Of a stretch of 64,000 nt of DNA, positions 33,213 through 41,586 are shown one piece after another. The position numbers and the translations under genes were made by a program. The DNA is from Anaerolineales bacterium UBA5797 (lineage in GTDB: Bacteria > Chloroflexota > Anaerolineae > Anaerolineales > Villigracilaceae): contig DIDP01000006.1 of assembly GCA_002418205.1 (NCBI GenBank), forward strand, positions 87,698 to 151,697, read 5' to 3'. Within the stretch, counting starts at the first letter, position 1. Each line of letters begins with the position of its first letter. Under the pieces are notes generated by a model that was not told the DNA's origin, ran no database searches, and saw only the letters and a list, made by a program, of their open reading frames with translations.

Positions 33213-34328
33213 TTAGTGAACAATGTTTGAAACAAAATCTTCGAATCGTTCGACAGCCTGCGGGAGATTCTTTCGTCCCAGCCCGACGCGGAAATGGTTT
33301 TGCGTATCTTCATACAGTGTGCCGGGCAGGAGCAGTACGCCTGCCTGCCTCACAAGGGTATCACAAAATTCCTCGATGTCGCCCCGGAGTAATTTGGGGA
33401 ACCCCATCGAACCTGCGACTGGACGAATCCACGAGAATAAATTGGCGTGTCTTTCGAAGAATTCATCCATGATCTTCAGGTTGTGTTTAATGATACCAAG
33501 GTTGCGTTCGGCAAGTTGTTTGCGGTTCCGCATCGCCACTTCGGCGAGGAATTCGCTCGGGGCGGAATTGCAGATGGTGGTGTAATCCTTGAGGGACGCC
33601 ATGCGTTCGTACACTGTTTCATTTTTGGTGGCGATCCAGCCGATGCGCAGACCGGCGAGTCCGTAGGTCTTGGACGTGACGCCCAGCGAGACCGCGTATC
33701 CGCCCATGTCGCAGGCGGCGGGCAGCCGCATGGCAGGATCATATTCCGATTCGCGATAGACCTCGTCAAAGAATAACAACAAATCGTTCTCCTGCGCAAA
33801 CCGATTCACTAATTCAAAATCCGTGCGGGACATAAGGTAACCAGTCGGGTTGTGCGGTGTGTTGACGATGACCGCTTTGGTGTTCGGGCGCAGGAGTCGG
33901 CGCAATTCGTCCATATCCAACCCCCAACCAGCCGCCTCACGCGCCCGCCAGGGACTCACCTCACAGCCGATGCTTTTCGCAACTTCTGCGAGCGATTGGT
34001 AACACGGCGTATGAACAATGACATGGTCGCCGTTTTGCAGCACGGCGTGCATGAAAAGGAAGATCGCTTCCTCCGCGCCGGTATGTACCAATATTTCGTC
34101 AGGCTGAATCGATTCATATACTCCGGAGATTTCCCTGCGCAACGCGGGGCTTCCCTGCGATTCGGAATATCCCAGCCAGATGTTTTGAAACTTCTCCACT
34201 GCACCTTCCTCGAATGCGAGCAAATCCGCAATGGACATGGCTTCGCAGTCGGAGGAGCATAGCAGGAATTCGGTGTTGAATTCGTATCTGGCGAAATAAC
34301 GTTCGAGTTTGAAGGGAGAGATGTTCAT
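33213..34328 (-). CDS. class I/II PLP-dependent aminotransferase
   Basis: 371-residue enzyme. The PLP Lys lies near residue 220 in TSKTYGLAGLRIGW, with NTPHNPTG and FFDEVY upstream, all standard for fold-type I aminotransferases. It matches the group of capreomycidine-synthase- or aspartate-aminotransferase-like proteins rather than a clear named enzyme. The ATG at 34328 begins the conserved sequence; the open frame continues upstream through a piece of dispersed repeat and is not taken as coding. Substrate unknown. Confidence 0.85.
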   Translation of the reverse strand: MNISPFKLERYFARYEFNTEFLLCSSDCEAMSIADLLAFEEGAVEKFQNIWLGYSESQGSPALRREISGVYESIQPDEILVHTGAEEAIFLFMHAVLQNGDHVIVHTPCYQSLAEVAKSIGCEVSPWRAREAAGWGLDMDELRRLLRPNTKAVIVNTPHNPTGYLMSRTDFELVNRFAQENDLLLFFDEVYRESEYDPAMRLPAACDMGGYAVSLGVTSKTYGLAGLRIGWIATKNETVYERMASLKDYTTICNSAPSEFLAEVAMRNRKQLAERNLGIIKHNLKIMDEFFERHANLFSWIRPVAGSMGFPKLLRGDIEEFCDTLVRQAGVLLLPGTLYEDTQNHFRVGLGRKNLPQAVERFEDFVSNIVH

Positions 34329-34343
34329 GATAAATCCATTTTC

Positions 34344-34370
34344 GTCATTGCGAGGAAGATCGAAGACCTT
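34344..34370. repeat. partial copy of a dispersed palindromic element
   Basis: It starts with GTCATTGCGAGG, the same 11-mer that bounds the element before prfA, then diverges after CGAAG. It lies 16 bases upstream of the aminotransferase start. Confidence 0.45.
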
Positions 34371-34414
34371 ATGAAGCGCCTCTATGCGACACAAACTCCA
34401 AACTGTTTTGATGA

Positions 34415-34885
34415 TTATTTCATCACTTTTTTCATATCGCGATAATGGATCTGGTTATGCAGGTAAAGCATCTTGATCATCTCGCGCAGAGTGGTCATTC
34501 CCAGGAACGGATGACGACCCTGGATCTCCAGATCGGAGTCCGCAAGCGATAACGTCCATGCGATGGAATCGGCGCGGACGGCTTTGTATTGTTCGAGCAG
34601 CTCCTGGGGAGCCAGGTCGTGTGTCTTGCGATGTTGCGATGCGTTGTAGCGGTCGATCGAAAAATCATCCGGCGAACCTTCACCGGTCAGGCGGATGCGC
34701 TCAAAGAGTTTCACCAATCCTCGCTCGGAGGTGACGAAATGGGCAAGCACATTACGGATCGTCCATGTTTCGCCCTCGGTGTAAACCTCCGCGTTCCATT
34801 GCTCATCGGTCAACCCGGCGAAGATGGCAAAAAATTTTTCACCTTCGGATTTCAGTTTGTCGGCAAGATCGTTGAGTTCGGACAT
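34415..34885 (-). CDS. DinB family protein
   Basis: 156-residue four-helix-bundle protein. The three metal-binding His of the DinB/YfiT superfamily are present: one in NVLAHFVTSE and two in YLHNQIHYRDM. Family members include thiol transferases and proteins induced by damage, and many have no known substrate. AAAGGAG lies before the ATG. It is on the same strand as the SDR and aminotransferase genes but spaced from each. Confidence 0.85.
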   Translation of the reverse strand: MSELNDLADKLKSEGEKFFAIFAGLTDEQWNAEVYTEGETWTIRNVLAHFVTSERGLVKLFERIRLTGEGSPDDFSIDRYNASQHRKTHDLAPQELLEQYKAVRADSIAWTLSLADSDLEIQGRHPFLGMTTLREMIKMLYLHNQIHYRDMKKVMK

Positions 34886-34940
34886 TTGGCATCTCCTTTA
34901 CGTGGGCGTTCCGGTTGCACTGCGTTCGTTACAATGCAAT

Positions 34941-35645
34941 TTATACGAGGGAATACCCCCCATCCACGACGATCGTTTGACCGGTAATGTATTCATTCTG
35001 CAATAAAAATTCGAGGGCGGATGTGACTTCCTCGGTTCGCGCGGGACGTTTTAGCGGAATCCGTTTCACGAGCCGTTCCCACTCTTCGGCAGGGACAATG
35101 CCCGATTGCAGGACAAAGCCCGGCGCGATGGCGTTGACGCGGATCTCCGGCGCGAGGGCGCGGGCAAGGATCCGCGTTAGCGATTCGAGCGCAGCTTTGC
35201 TGACCGTGTACGAAGGGTACCGGCTCCAGGCTTTTTGCGCGCCCACATCCGTGATGTTGACGATGAGTCCGCCAGCCGTCATTTTTTTGGCGCATTCCTG
35301 TGAAAGCAAAAACGGCGCGCGCAGGTTCAGGTCGAGAGATGCATCCCAATTCTCCAAAGAAAGCGAATCCACTTTGCCGCCCGGCATGAAGGCGGCTGAA
35401 TTGACAAGGACATCAAGGGATTGAAAGGTGGAAAGCAGTGAGCGGATCTGCGCGGGGTCGGTGAGATCAGCCTGGGCGAGGATCACGCGCCTCGAAACGG
35501 ATTCAATTTCCGCCTTCGTCTGAAGTGCCGCGTCCTGCGAATGATGGTAATGGAGGAGGATGTCGTATCCCCGCCGCGCAAGAGTCAACGCGAAGGCTTT
35601 TCCCAGTCGATGCGCCGCGCCGGTGACAAGGGCGAGTTTTGACAT
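34941..35645 (-). CDS. SDR oxidoreductase, pteridine reductase-like
   Basis: 234-residue short-chain dehydrogenase. The cofactor loop reads TGAAHRLGKAFA, with the Arg typical of pteridine reductases and FolM. The catalytic Tyr and Lys are in YTVSK (about residue 154), and the C-terminus GQTIVVDGGYSLV is standard. NADPH preference is likely from the Arg in the first loop. Its substrate may be a pterin or dihydrofolate, but this is inference. A TATAAT lies 6 nt before the ATG. Confidence 0.85.
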   Translation of the reverse strand: MSKLALVTGAAHRLGKAFALTLARRGYDILLHYHHSQDAALQTKAEIESVSRRVILAQADLTDPAQIRSLLSTFQSLDVLVNSAAFMPGGKVDSLSLENWDASLDLNLRAPFLLSQECAKKMTAGGLIVNITDVGAQKAWSRYPSYTVSKAALESLTRILARALAPEIRVNAIAPGFVLQSGIVPAEEWERLVKRIPLKRPARTEEVTSALEFLLQNEYITGQTIVVDGGYSLV

Positions 35646-35651
35646 GCACCA

Positions 35652-35657
35652 ATTATA
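35652..35657 (-). promoter_or_regulatory. -10 box directly before the SDR start
   Basis: A perfect TATAAT (minus strand) is 6 nt from the ATG at 35645 and there is no Shine-Dalgarno sequence, so the transcript is predicted to start at the start codon. Confidence 0.55.
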
Positions 35658-35711
35658 AACGCTGAGGCGAGTCCAGCGCCTTGCGCAGACCCGCCACGGA
35701 TTTTTCAGGAA

Positions 35712-36677
35712 TTACTTGCGGAAGAAATTCGAGACGAAGAACCAGATGTTTGCCGGGCGCTCAGCCAGCCGCCGCATGTAATAAGGATACCAGTGCGTAC
35801 CGAAGGGAACATAGACACGAACGGGATAGCCTTCGTTCACGAGCTGTTCCTGCAAGTCACGCCGGATGCCATAAAGCATCTGGAACTCGAGAGCCTTTTT
35901 GGGCAAGCCGACCTTTTCAGCATATTGTCTGGCAAAAGCGATCCGTTTTTCATCATGCGATGCAATGGCAGGGATCGGCGGAATGCGCCCGTCATCGCTG
36001 AGCGTATTCGCTTCGATCTTGAGCGCGCCATCGATCAGGATCTTGCTGAGCAGGTCATAATTCGCATCGACATCCGCTTTTTTGGGAAACGCCTTTTCGG
36101 GCGGTTCCTTGTATGCACCTTTGACGAGTCGAATGCGAGTCCCCGTTTCGAGCAGACCACGCGTATCTTCTTCCGCGCGATACAAATAGGATTGCATCGC
36201 CATGCCCACCTGTCGGGTCGTAAAACCGCGTTCGAGCATGGCACGATAGATCGAGATCGTCATGTCGGTATAGGGCGTATCTTCGATGTCGATGCGGATG
36301 AAGTTGTTGTGTCCTTTTGCGATATCCAGGATGCGGACCAAATTCTGGCGGCAGATCTCCTCGTCCAACCCCATGCCGATCTGGGTCAATTTGATGGAGA
36401 CATTGGTTTTAACCCCCGCCTTATCTATTTCATTCAAAATAGCGATGATATCGTTTGTGGCCTTATCGGCCTCTTCCATTTTGGAAGTATGCTCCCCCAG
36501 ATGGTCCAGTGTAGCGTTGATGCCCCTTGCGTTCAACTCACGAATCGCCCGAATTGCATCTTCGACACGTTCCCCGGCAACGAAACGCGATGCGGCTTTC
36601 CATGCAAAACTCCAGCTTGTAACCAGTTTCTGCGCCCAGGCAGCTTTGGAAAGGTAGATCAAAAGGGAGCGAAGCAT
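35712..36677 (-). CDS. proline dehydrogenase
   Basis: 321-residue FAD enzyme of the monofunctional PutA/PrnD type that oxidises proline to pyrroline-5-carboxylate and passes electrons to the quinone pool. The strand motifs SIKLTQIGMG, RIDIEDT, RLVKGAYKEP, and the C-terminal YPYYMRRLAERPAN (substrate-binding Arg pair) fit the TIM-barrel family. GAGGATGGG precedes the ATG. The second enzyme of the pathway is not in this window. Confidence 0.92.
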   Translation of the reverse strand: MLRSLLIYLSKAAWAQKLVTSWSFAWKAASRFVAGERVEDAIRAIRELNARGINATLDHLGEHTSKMEEADKATNDIIAILNEIDKAGVKTNVSIKLTQIGMGLDEEICRQNLVRILDIAKGHNNFIRIDIEDTPYTDMTISIYRAMLERGFTTRQVGMAMQSYLYRAEEDTRGLLETGTRIRLVKGAYKEPPEKAFPKKADVDANYDLLSKILIDGALKIEANTLSDDGRIPPIPAIASHDEKRIAFARQYAEKVGLPKKALEFQMLYGIRRDLQEQLVNEGYPVRVYVPFGTHWYPYYMRRLAERPANIWFFVSNFFRK

Positions 36678-36800
36678 GTTCCCATCCTCAATGTGAATTT
36701 TTCCATCAAAGACCGGTTCAAAGGTCGATTTATTCTAGCACAAACGTAAAAAATGAGTGTGTTATACTTTTTATGATATTTATCCTGTTTTGGAGGTAGC

Positions 36801-38303
36801 GTGAGGAACCGCAGTTCCATACCAGTACTACGCGGCATTTCCATCGCGTTTTTATCGATCGCCATCGTCATAACCATCATTTCGCTGATCGGCTACAGTC
36901 GTGAGCGAAACAACTATCCGGGCGGCATGACCATCGGCGGCGTGAATGTGGGCGGGGTGAATCCGCAGATTGCATCGGAACGGGTTTTACAGGTGTATTC
37001 CTCCCCCATCGAGGTGCAGTACGGCGAAGCCGTCATTCACGTGGAACCCTCCGCCGTGGGCTTCGAGTTGGACATCGACAGCATGATCGCCGCGGCAGAC
37101 CTTGCCCGAACAGGCGGTTCCTTCTGGGTGGGATTCTGGGATTACCTTTGGAACCGCGACCCTGAACCCGTGGAAGTCCCCTTAAGCTCGACCATCGACG
37201 AGAACCGTCTCGTGGCTTATCTGAAGAACGAGATCGCAGCGCGTTATGACGAACCACCCACGCCTGCACAACCCATCCCCGGCAGCACATCATTTTCTCC
37301 GGGAACGCCGGGGCGCGTCCTCGATATCGAGCGCGCCGTCCGCCTGATCGAAGACACTTTGCGATCCCCCAATAATCGCACTGTTGTACTTTCCTTCCAG
37401 CGGAGCGCGGCCTCGCGACCGACATACCAGAACCTGGAGATCCTCCTGCAGCAGAACATTCTCGTGGCGGATTTCGACGGCGTGATCGGACTTTACCTCC
37501 TCGACCTGCAAACCGGACAGGAGATCCACTTTGCGATGAATCAGGGACAGACCATTCCGGTGAATCCGGATATTGCGTTCACCGCCTCCAGCACGGTCAA
37601 GATCCCGATCATGGTTTCGTACTTCATCAAGTATGGCGCGGATGCGTTGAACGAGCAATCGTCCAATTTGATCCTGGACATGATCCGCAAATCTGAGAAC
37701 CCGCCTGCAGACCGGTTGATGGAAAGCCTGGACGCGCTCCAGGGTCCGCTGGTGGTGACCGAAGACATGCAGAAGATCGGGCTTGAGAACACCTTCCTGG
37801 CCGGGTTCTTTTGCAGCGCGGAAAACCCCTGTCCGCTTTTAAAGCGATTCAGCACGCCCGCCAACCAAAGGACAGACGTCTTCACAGACCCGGACCTGTT
37901 CAATCAAACCACCCCCTCCGATGCCGGCATGCTGCTTGCAGACATCTATCAGTGCGCCGAAAACGGCGGAGGCGCGTTGATCGCGGCTTTCCCCGATAAG
38001 ATCACCAGCGAGATCTGCCAGCAGATGATCAGTTATTTGGCGGCGGACAAGATCGGGGTCCTGATCGAAGCGGGCGTTCCCGAAGGGACGCAGGTCGCCC
38101 ACAAGCACGGCTGGATCAGCGAACCGTCATCCGGCGTCATCAAGAACATCAGCGATGCCGCGATCGTTTACACGCCCGGCGGCAACTACGTGCTCGTGAT
38201 CTACGCCTATCATCCCGTGCAAACGGTCTGGGAGCCGGTCTCCGGACTCTTCGCGCAACTTTCACAGGCAGTCTACAATTTTTACAATCTACCATCTCAG
38301 TAA
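36801..38303 (+). CDS. class A beta-lactamase-like serine hydrolase with N-terminal peptidoglycan-binding-like domain
   Basis: 500 residues: one N-terminal helix (residues 10-29), a VanW/PG-binding-4-like domain (GGVNVGGVN and on to about 190), and a serine hydrolase domain. The SxxK motif is STVK within TASSTVKIPIM (near 265), and HKHGW near 438 stands where class A enzymes have KTG. This layout suggests action on or near peptidoglycan rather than a simple drug-resistance enzyme. The start is GTG at 36801 with TGGAGG close before it. It is divergent from proline dehydrogenase. Confidence 0.78.
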   Translation: MRNRSSIPVLRGISIAFLSIAIVITIISLIGYSRERNNYPGGMTIGGVNVGGVNPQIASERVLQVYSSPIEVQYGEAVIHVEPSAVGFELDIDSMIAAADLARTGGSFWVGFWDYLWNRDPEPVEVPLSSTIDENRLVAYLKNEIAARYDEPPTPAQPIPGSTSFSPGTPGRVLDIERAVRLIEDTLRSPNNRTVVLSFQRSAASRPTYQNLEILLQQNILVADFDGVIGLYLLDLQTGQEIHFAMNQGQTIPVNPDIAFTASSTVKIPIMVSYFIKYGADALNEQSSNLILDMIRKSENPPADRLMESLDALQGPLVVTEDMQKIGLENTFLAGFFCSAENPCPLLKRFSTPANQRTDVFTDPDLFNQTTPSDAGMLLADIYQCAENGGGALIAAFPDKITSEICQQMISYLAADKIGVLIEAGVPEGTQVAHKHGWISEPSSGVIKNISDAAIVYTPGGNYVLVIYAYHPVQTVWEPVSGLFAQLSQAVYNFYNLPSQ

Positions 38304-38329
38304 GGGAGACCATTTTATGCCCGCAAGGG

Positions 38330-38335
38330 TATAAT
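38330..38335 (+). promoter_or_regulatory. -10 box directly before the zinc-ribbon gene
   Basis: TATAAT ends 6 nt before the ATG at 38342. No Shine-Dalgarno sequence lies between, so this is one of the clearest leaderless candidates. Confidence 0.55.
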
Positions 38336-38341
38336 CTCATC

Positions 38342-39043
38342 ATGAGCGCGGCACTGGGACTTTACCGACTTCAACAAGTGGACAGCCAGATGGATCAGAT
38401 TCGGGCGCGTCTGAAAACGATCCGTGAAACGCTCGAAAATGACCGTGAACTGAGCGCTGCTTCGAATGCCTTTTCCGCAGCTGAATCAAAATTCAAAGAA
38501 ACCGAGCGCCTGCTCAAACAGAGCGAAGCCGAGGTCGAAAAACAGCGCATCAAGATCGAACAGACCGAAGCCAGCTTGTATGGAGGCGCGGTGCAAAATC
38601 CCAAGGAACTCCAAGACCTGCAAAAGGATGTGGCATCGCTCAAGAAACATCTTGAGACCCTGGAGGATCGCGAACTGGAGGCAATGGCAAACGCCGAAGA
38701 CGCCGAGAAGGAATTGGAGTCTGCTAGGGAGAAACTTGACAACGTCAAGGGAAATTTGAAGGATCAGAATCGCGATCTGACACTGGAAGGGGAATCATTG
38801 AACAAAGACCTGGAACGGCTTGACTCGGAACGCAAAGCCGTGATGAGCGATCTTGAAGAACAACTCGTGGGCACATACGACCGATTGCGAGGACAAAAGC
38901 GCGGGCTGGCTGTTACAACCATCAGCGATAACGCCTGCTCGGCATGCGGCACTACCCTGACAGCCTCGCAACAACAGAACGCCCGCTCGACCAGTCAATT
39001 ATTCAACTGCCCCACCTGCGGAAGAATCCTGTATGCCAATTGA
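38342..39043 (+). CDS. coiled-coil protein with C4 zinc ribbon (DUF164-like)
   Basis: 233-residue protein: residues 10-185 form a long coiled coil rich in Glu, Lys and Leu, and the C-terminus is a four-Cys zinc ribbon (CSACG and CPTCG). NPKELQDLQ is the family's most conserved motif. Homologs are widespread; proposed roles include nucleic-acid or ribosome-associated work, but none is settled for this one. The stop overlaps the start of the NACHT/HEAT gene by 11 bases, suggesting coupled expression. Confidence 0.85.
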   Translation: MSAALGLYRLQQVDSQMDQIRARLKTIRETLENDRELSAASNAFSAAESKFKETERLLKQSEAEVEKQRIKIEQTEASLYGGAVQNPKELQDLQKDVASLKKHLETLEDRELEAMANAEDAEKELESAREKLDNVKGNLKDQNRDLTLEGESLNKDLERLDSERKAVMSDLEEQLVGTYDRLRGQKRGLAVTTISDNACSACGTTLTASQQQNARSTSQLFNCPTCGRILYAN

Positions 39044-41585
39044 TTTTCATATTTACCCGTTTTCTTTCGTGGTCGGCTTTCTGGTCGGCATTGCCTCCTT
39101 TTGGCTCTTGGGACGCGCGCGTCCATTGCTTAGGCAAATCCGCGAAGACGCGAAGACGAGACGCGAGGAGGCGAAGGTCCGGCGCACGAGCGGGCTGGAG
39201 GATAACCACCGCAGACTCACCCTGCGCCGCGCCCAGGGGATGCACCTGGCAGCACCTTTGTTTGCCCTGAACGACATCCTGCAGGAACCGCGCCTGATGG
39301 CTCCTCCTGCACAAGTCCAGCCGGGGGTGATCGCAATACAGGAGGATATCATCTCGCAGACGCTCCCCTACATGCCCGCCTGGCCCGAACTGGCGGCGGT
39401 CTATCGCGCGCCCACGCTGGGCATCGAGGAGGCGATCGCGGGCGGCAGGAATATCGTGATCGTCGGCGCTGCGGGCGCGGGGAAAACCGTCGCACTGGCG
39501 CATGTCGCTTCCCTGGCGGCAAACCTCAAGGTCCAGCTTGAGGCGGGAAAGGATGCGGTCCCCTTCCTGTATCATGTTGCCGATCTGCAACTCCCGTTCG
39601 ACGAATCCAAAGATCCGCTGTCCATCCTCATCAACGCAGTGAGCGAACGCGCACCCATGTTCGATCTTGGGCGCATACCCGCGTTTGTCCAGCAGTGCTT
39701 CAAAGGCGGGACGGCCTTATTGCTGATCGACGGCTTCGATGAATCAGACCCGAAGATCCAGGGCGATGTGGCCGCCTGGTTCAAGGCGCTCCTCGAGGCC
39801 CATCCTCGTTTGAGGATCATCACGACCGGTTGCGTGAACCAGCTCAACGGCCTGCCCGGTCTCGGGTTTCAACCACTGACCTTGATGGCCTGGGATGCAC
39901 GCAGGAACGCCAGTTTCATTCAACGCTGGAGCGAACTCTGGTCGCAGGTGGTGGAGACTGACTCCGAATCACAAACCGGGCCTGGAAAAGCAGATCCGGT
40001 GCTGCTCAACACCTGGATCGGCATCGAGAACACGGATCTGACTCCCTTTGAGCTGACTCTCAAAATCTGGGGCGCGTACGCCGGTGACAGTTTGGGACCA
40101 CGCGTGCTCGACGCGATCGCGACCCACGTCCGTCGCATTGCACCTAGCGGAACCCCGGTCGCCGCGCTGGAACTGCTCGCCATGCAGGTCGTGTTGACGT
40201 CACAACCGATCTTCGATCCGCGCACCGCGCGCGCCTGGGTCAAGCAATACGATATTGTGGACGACAAACAGATCGAAAGTGCGGAGACGATCTCCAAAAC
40301 GGAAACCGGTGAAACTGTCCCGTTGACCGATTCGCAGAAGATCAGGATCCGGAAATCGAAGGCGGGAGATGCGGTCCCTTCCTACGGTCTGTTGAGCAAG
40401 ATGGTGGACAGCGGCTTGCTTGTATCGCATTCCAATAACCGGATGCGATTCCTGCATCCGGTTTTGAACGGCTATCTTGCCGGTCAGGCAATCGGAGACC
40501 ATGAATCGGATGCCTCATTGCTTGCCCAGCCCGATTGGGACGGGAAGACCGTTGCCCTGCACTATCTGGCGGCGCGCGGCGATGCCTCTGCGGTGGCGGA
40601 TATCTTGCTGAAGGAATCAGACCTGCCGCTTCACGTCCAGACCTTTATCGTCGCCCGCTGGCTAAGGGACGCGCCAAAGGATGCCAAGTGGCGCGGCAAG
40701 GCTTTCGCCAACCTGTTGAACATCCTCAAAGCGGAGGGACAGCCGCTTGCGTTGCGCGCCCAGGCAATGGCTGCCTTTGTCACGAGCGGCGACCCGGGCG
40801 CGGCGTTGATGTTCCGCCAACTGCTGACATCGCGCTCGTTCGAGATCATTCCGCTCGCCGCGCTGGGCAGTGGAGCCGTGCGGGATGCAAAAGCCATCCC
40901 GCTGTTGGAGGAGATCATGCAGGCGCCGGTCGGCGCGGTGCGCCGGGCCGCATGTCTCGCACTGGTTGCGATCGGTGCCGAAAAGTCCATCGAAGCCGTT
41001 GCCAGCGCGTTACTGCAGGGCGATGATGAACTCAAGCGCGCCGCCGCAGAAGCCATGGCAAACGATCCCGTTGAGGGGCATGCCATCCTCAAGGAAGGCG
41101 TGGAACTCAACGACATCATGGTCCGCCGCGCAGTGGTGCATGGCCTGGCGCGTGTCGAACAGCAATGGTCTGTCGAATTGCTCCAACACCTGCAGGTGGA
41201 AGATGAGCAATGGGCGGTGCGCAACCTTGCCAATCAATACCTCGAACAAATGGCGCACATCGATCCGCGTGTGCCGCATACGCTCCCGCCCCCATCCGAA
41301 ACGCCGTGGCTCGTTGAGTTCGCCGGCAAACAGGGTATCGGCATTCCACGCGGCGGACCCGCCACCGATGTATTGCTGACCGCCTACAAACTTGGCGATA
41401 CGGAGGAACGGCTTGCCGCGATCCCCTACCTCAAACGGAACGCCAGCGACGGGATCATCAGCGCCCTCTATAACGGTGTATACGGGGAAGATCCCGAAGT
41501 GCGCGAGGCATCCTTCCACGCCATCGAAGAGATATTCGCAAACGGTTATAAACTTCCGCACCCCAACCAATTCGGATTAGGTTAA
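39033..41585 (+). CDS. membrane-anchored NACHT-like NTPase with C-terminal HEAT-type repeats
   Basis: 850 residues: one N-terminal helix (residues 9-26), a charged linker, an NTPase domain with Walker A VGAAGAGKT near 144 and Walker B ALLLIDGFDESD near 229, a helical region, and from about 500 to 830 alpha-helical HEAT-like repeats (for example PVGAVRRAACLALVAIGAEKS). This is a STAND-type layout: a switchable NTPase with a protein-binding superhelix. Such proteins act in signalling or in defence; the membrane anchor is less common. The first Met overlaps the preceding gene. No effector domain is apparent. Confidence 0.72.
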   Translation: MPIDFHIYPFSFVVGFLVGIASFWLLGRARPLLRQIREDAKTRREEAKVRRTSGLEDNHRRLTLRRAQGMHLAAPLFALNDILQEPRLMAPPAQVQPGVIAIQEDIISQTLPYMPAWPELAAVYRAPTLGIEEAIAGGRNIVIVGAAGAGKTVALAHVASLAANLKVQLEAGKDAVPFLYHVADLQLPFDESKDPLSILINAVSERAPMFDLGRIPAFVQQCFKGGTALLLIDGFDESDPKIQGDVAAWFKALLEAHPRLRIITTGCVNQLNGLPGLGFQPLTLMAWDARRNASFIQRWSELWSQVVETDSESQTGPGKADPVLLNTWIGIENTDLTPFELTLKIWGAYAGDSLGPRVLDAIATHVRRIAPSGTPVAALELLAMQVVLTSQPIFDPRTARAWVKQYDIVDDKQIESAETISKTETGETVPLTDSQKIRIRKSKAGDAVPSYGLLSKMVDSGLLVSHSNNRMRFLHPVLNGYLAGQAIGDHESDASLLAQPDWDGKTVALHYLAARGDASAVADILLKESDLPLHVQTFIVARWLRDAPKDAKWRGKAFANLLNILKAEGQPLALRAQAMAAFVTSGDPGAALMFRQLLTSRSFEIIPLAALGSGAVRDAKAIPLLEEIMQAPVGAVRRAACLALVAIGAEKSIEAVASALLQGDDELKRAAAEAMANDPVEGHAILKEGVELNDIMVRRAVVHGLARVEQQWSVELLQHLQVEDEQWAVRNLANQYLEQMAHIDPRVPHTLPPPSETPWLVEFAGKQGIGIPRGGPATDVLLTAYKLGDTEERLAAIPYLKRNASDGIISALYNGVYGEDPEVREASFHAIEEIFANGYKLPHPNQFGLG
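39141..39178. repeat. GAAGACGCG-type short repeat near the start of the NACHT gene
   Basis: CGCGAAGA units recur three to four times with drift. They encode the charged linker EDAKTRREEAKVRR at about residues 37-50, between the membrane helix and the NTPase. Confidence 0.4.
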
Positions 41586-41586
41586 C

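Noticed and set aside
39033..41585. Calling the NACHT/HEAT protein an antiviral defence gene
   Set aside because: No effector domain, no neighbouring defence genes and a housekeeping context; only the architecture is shared.
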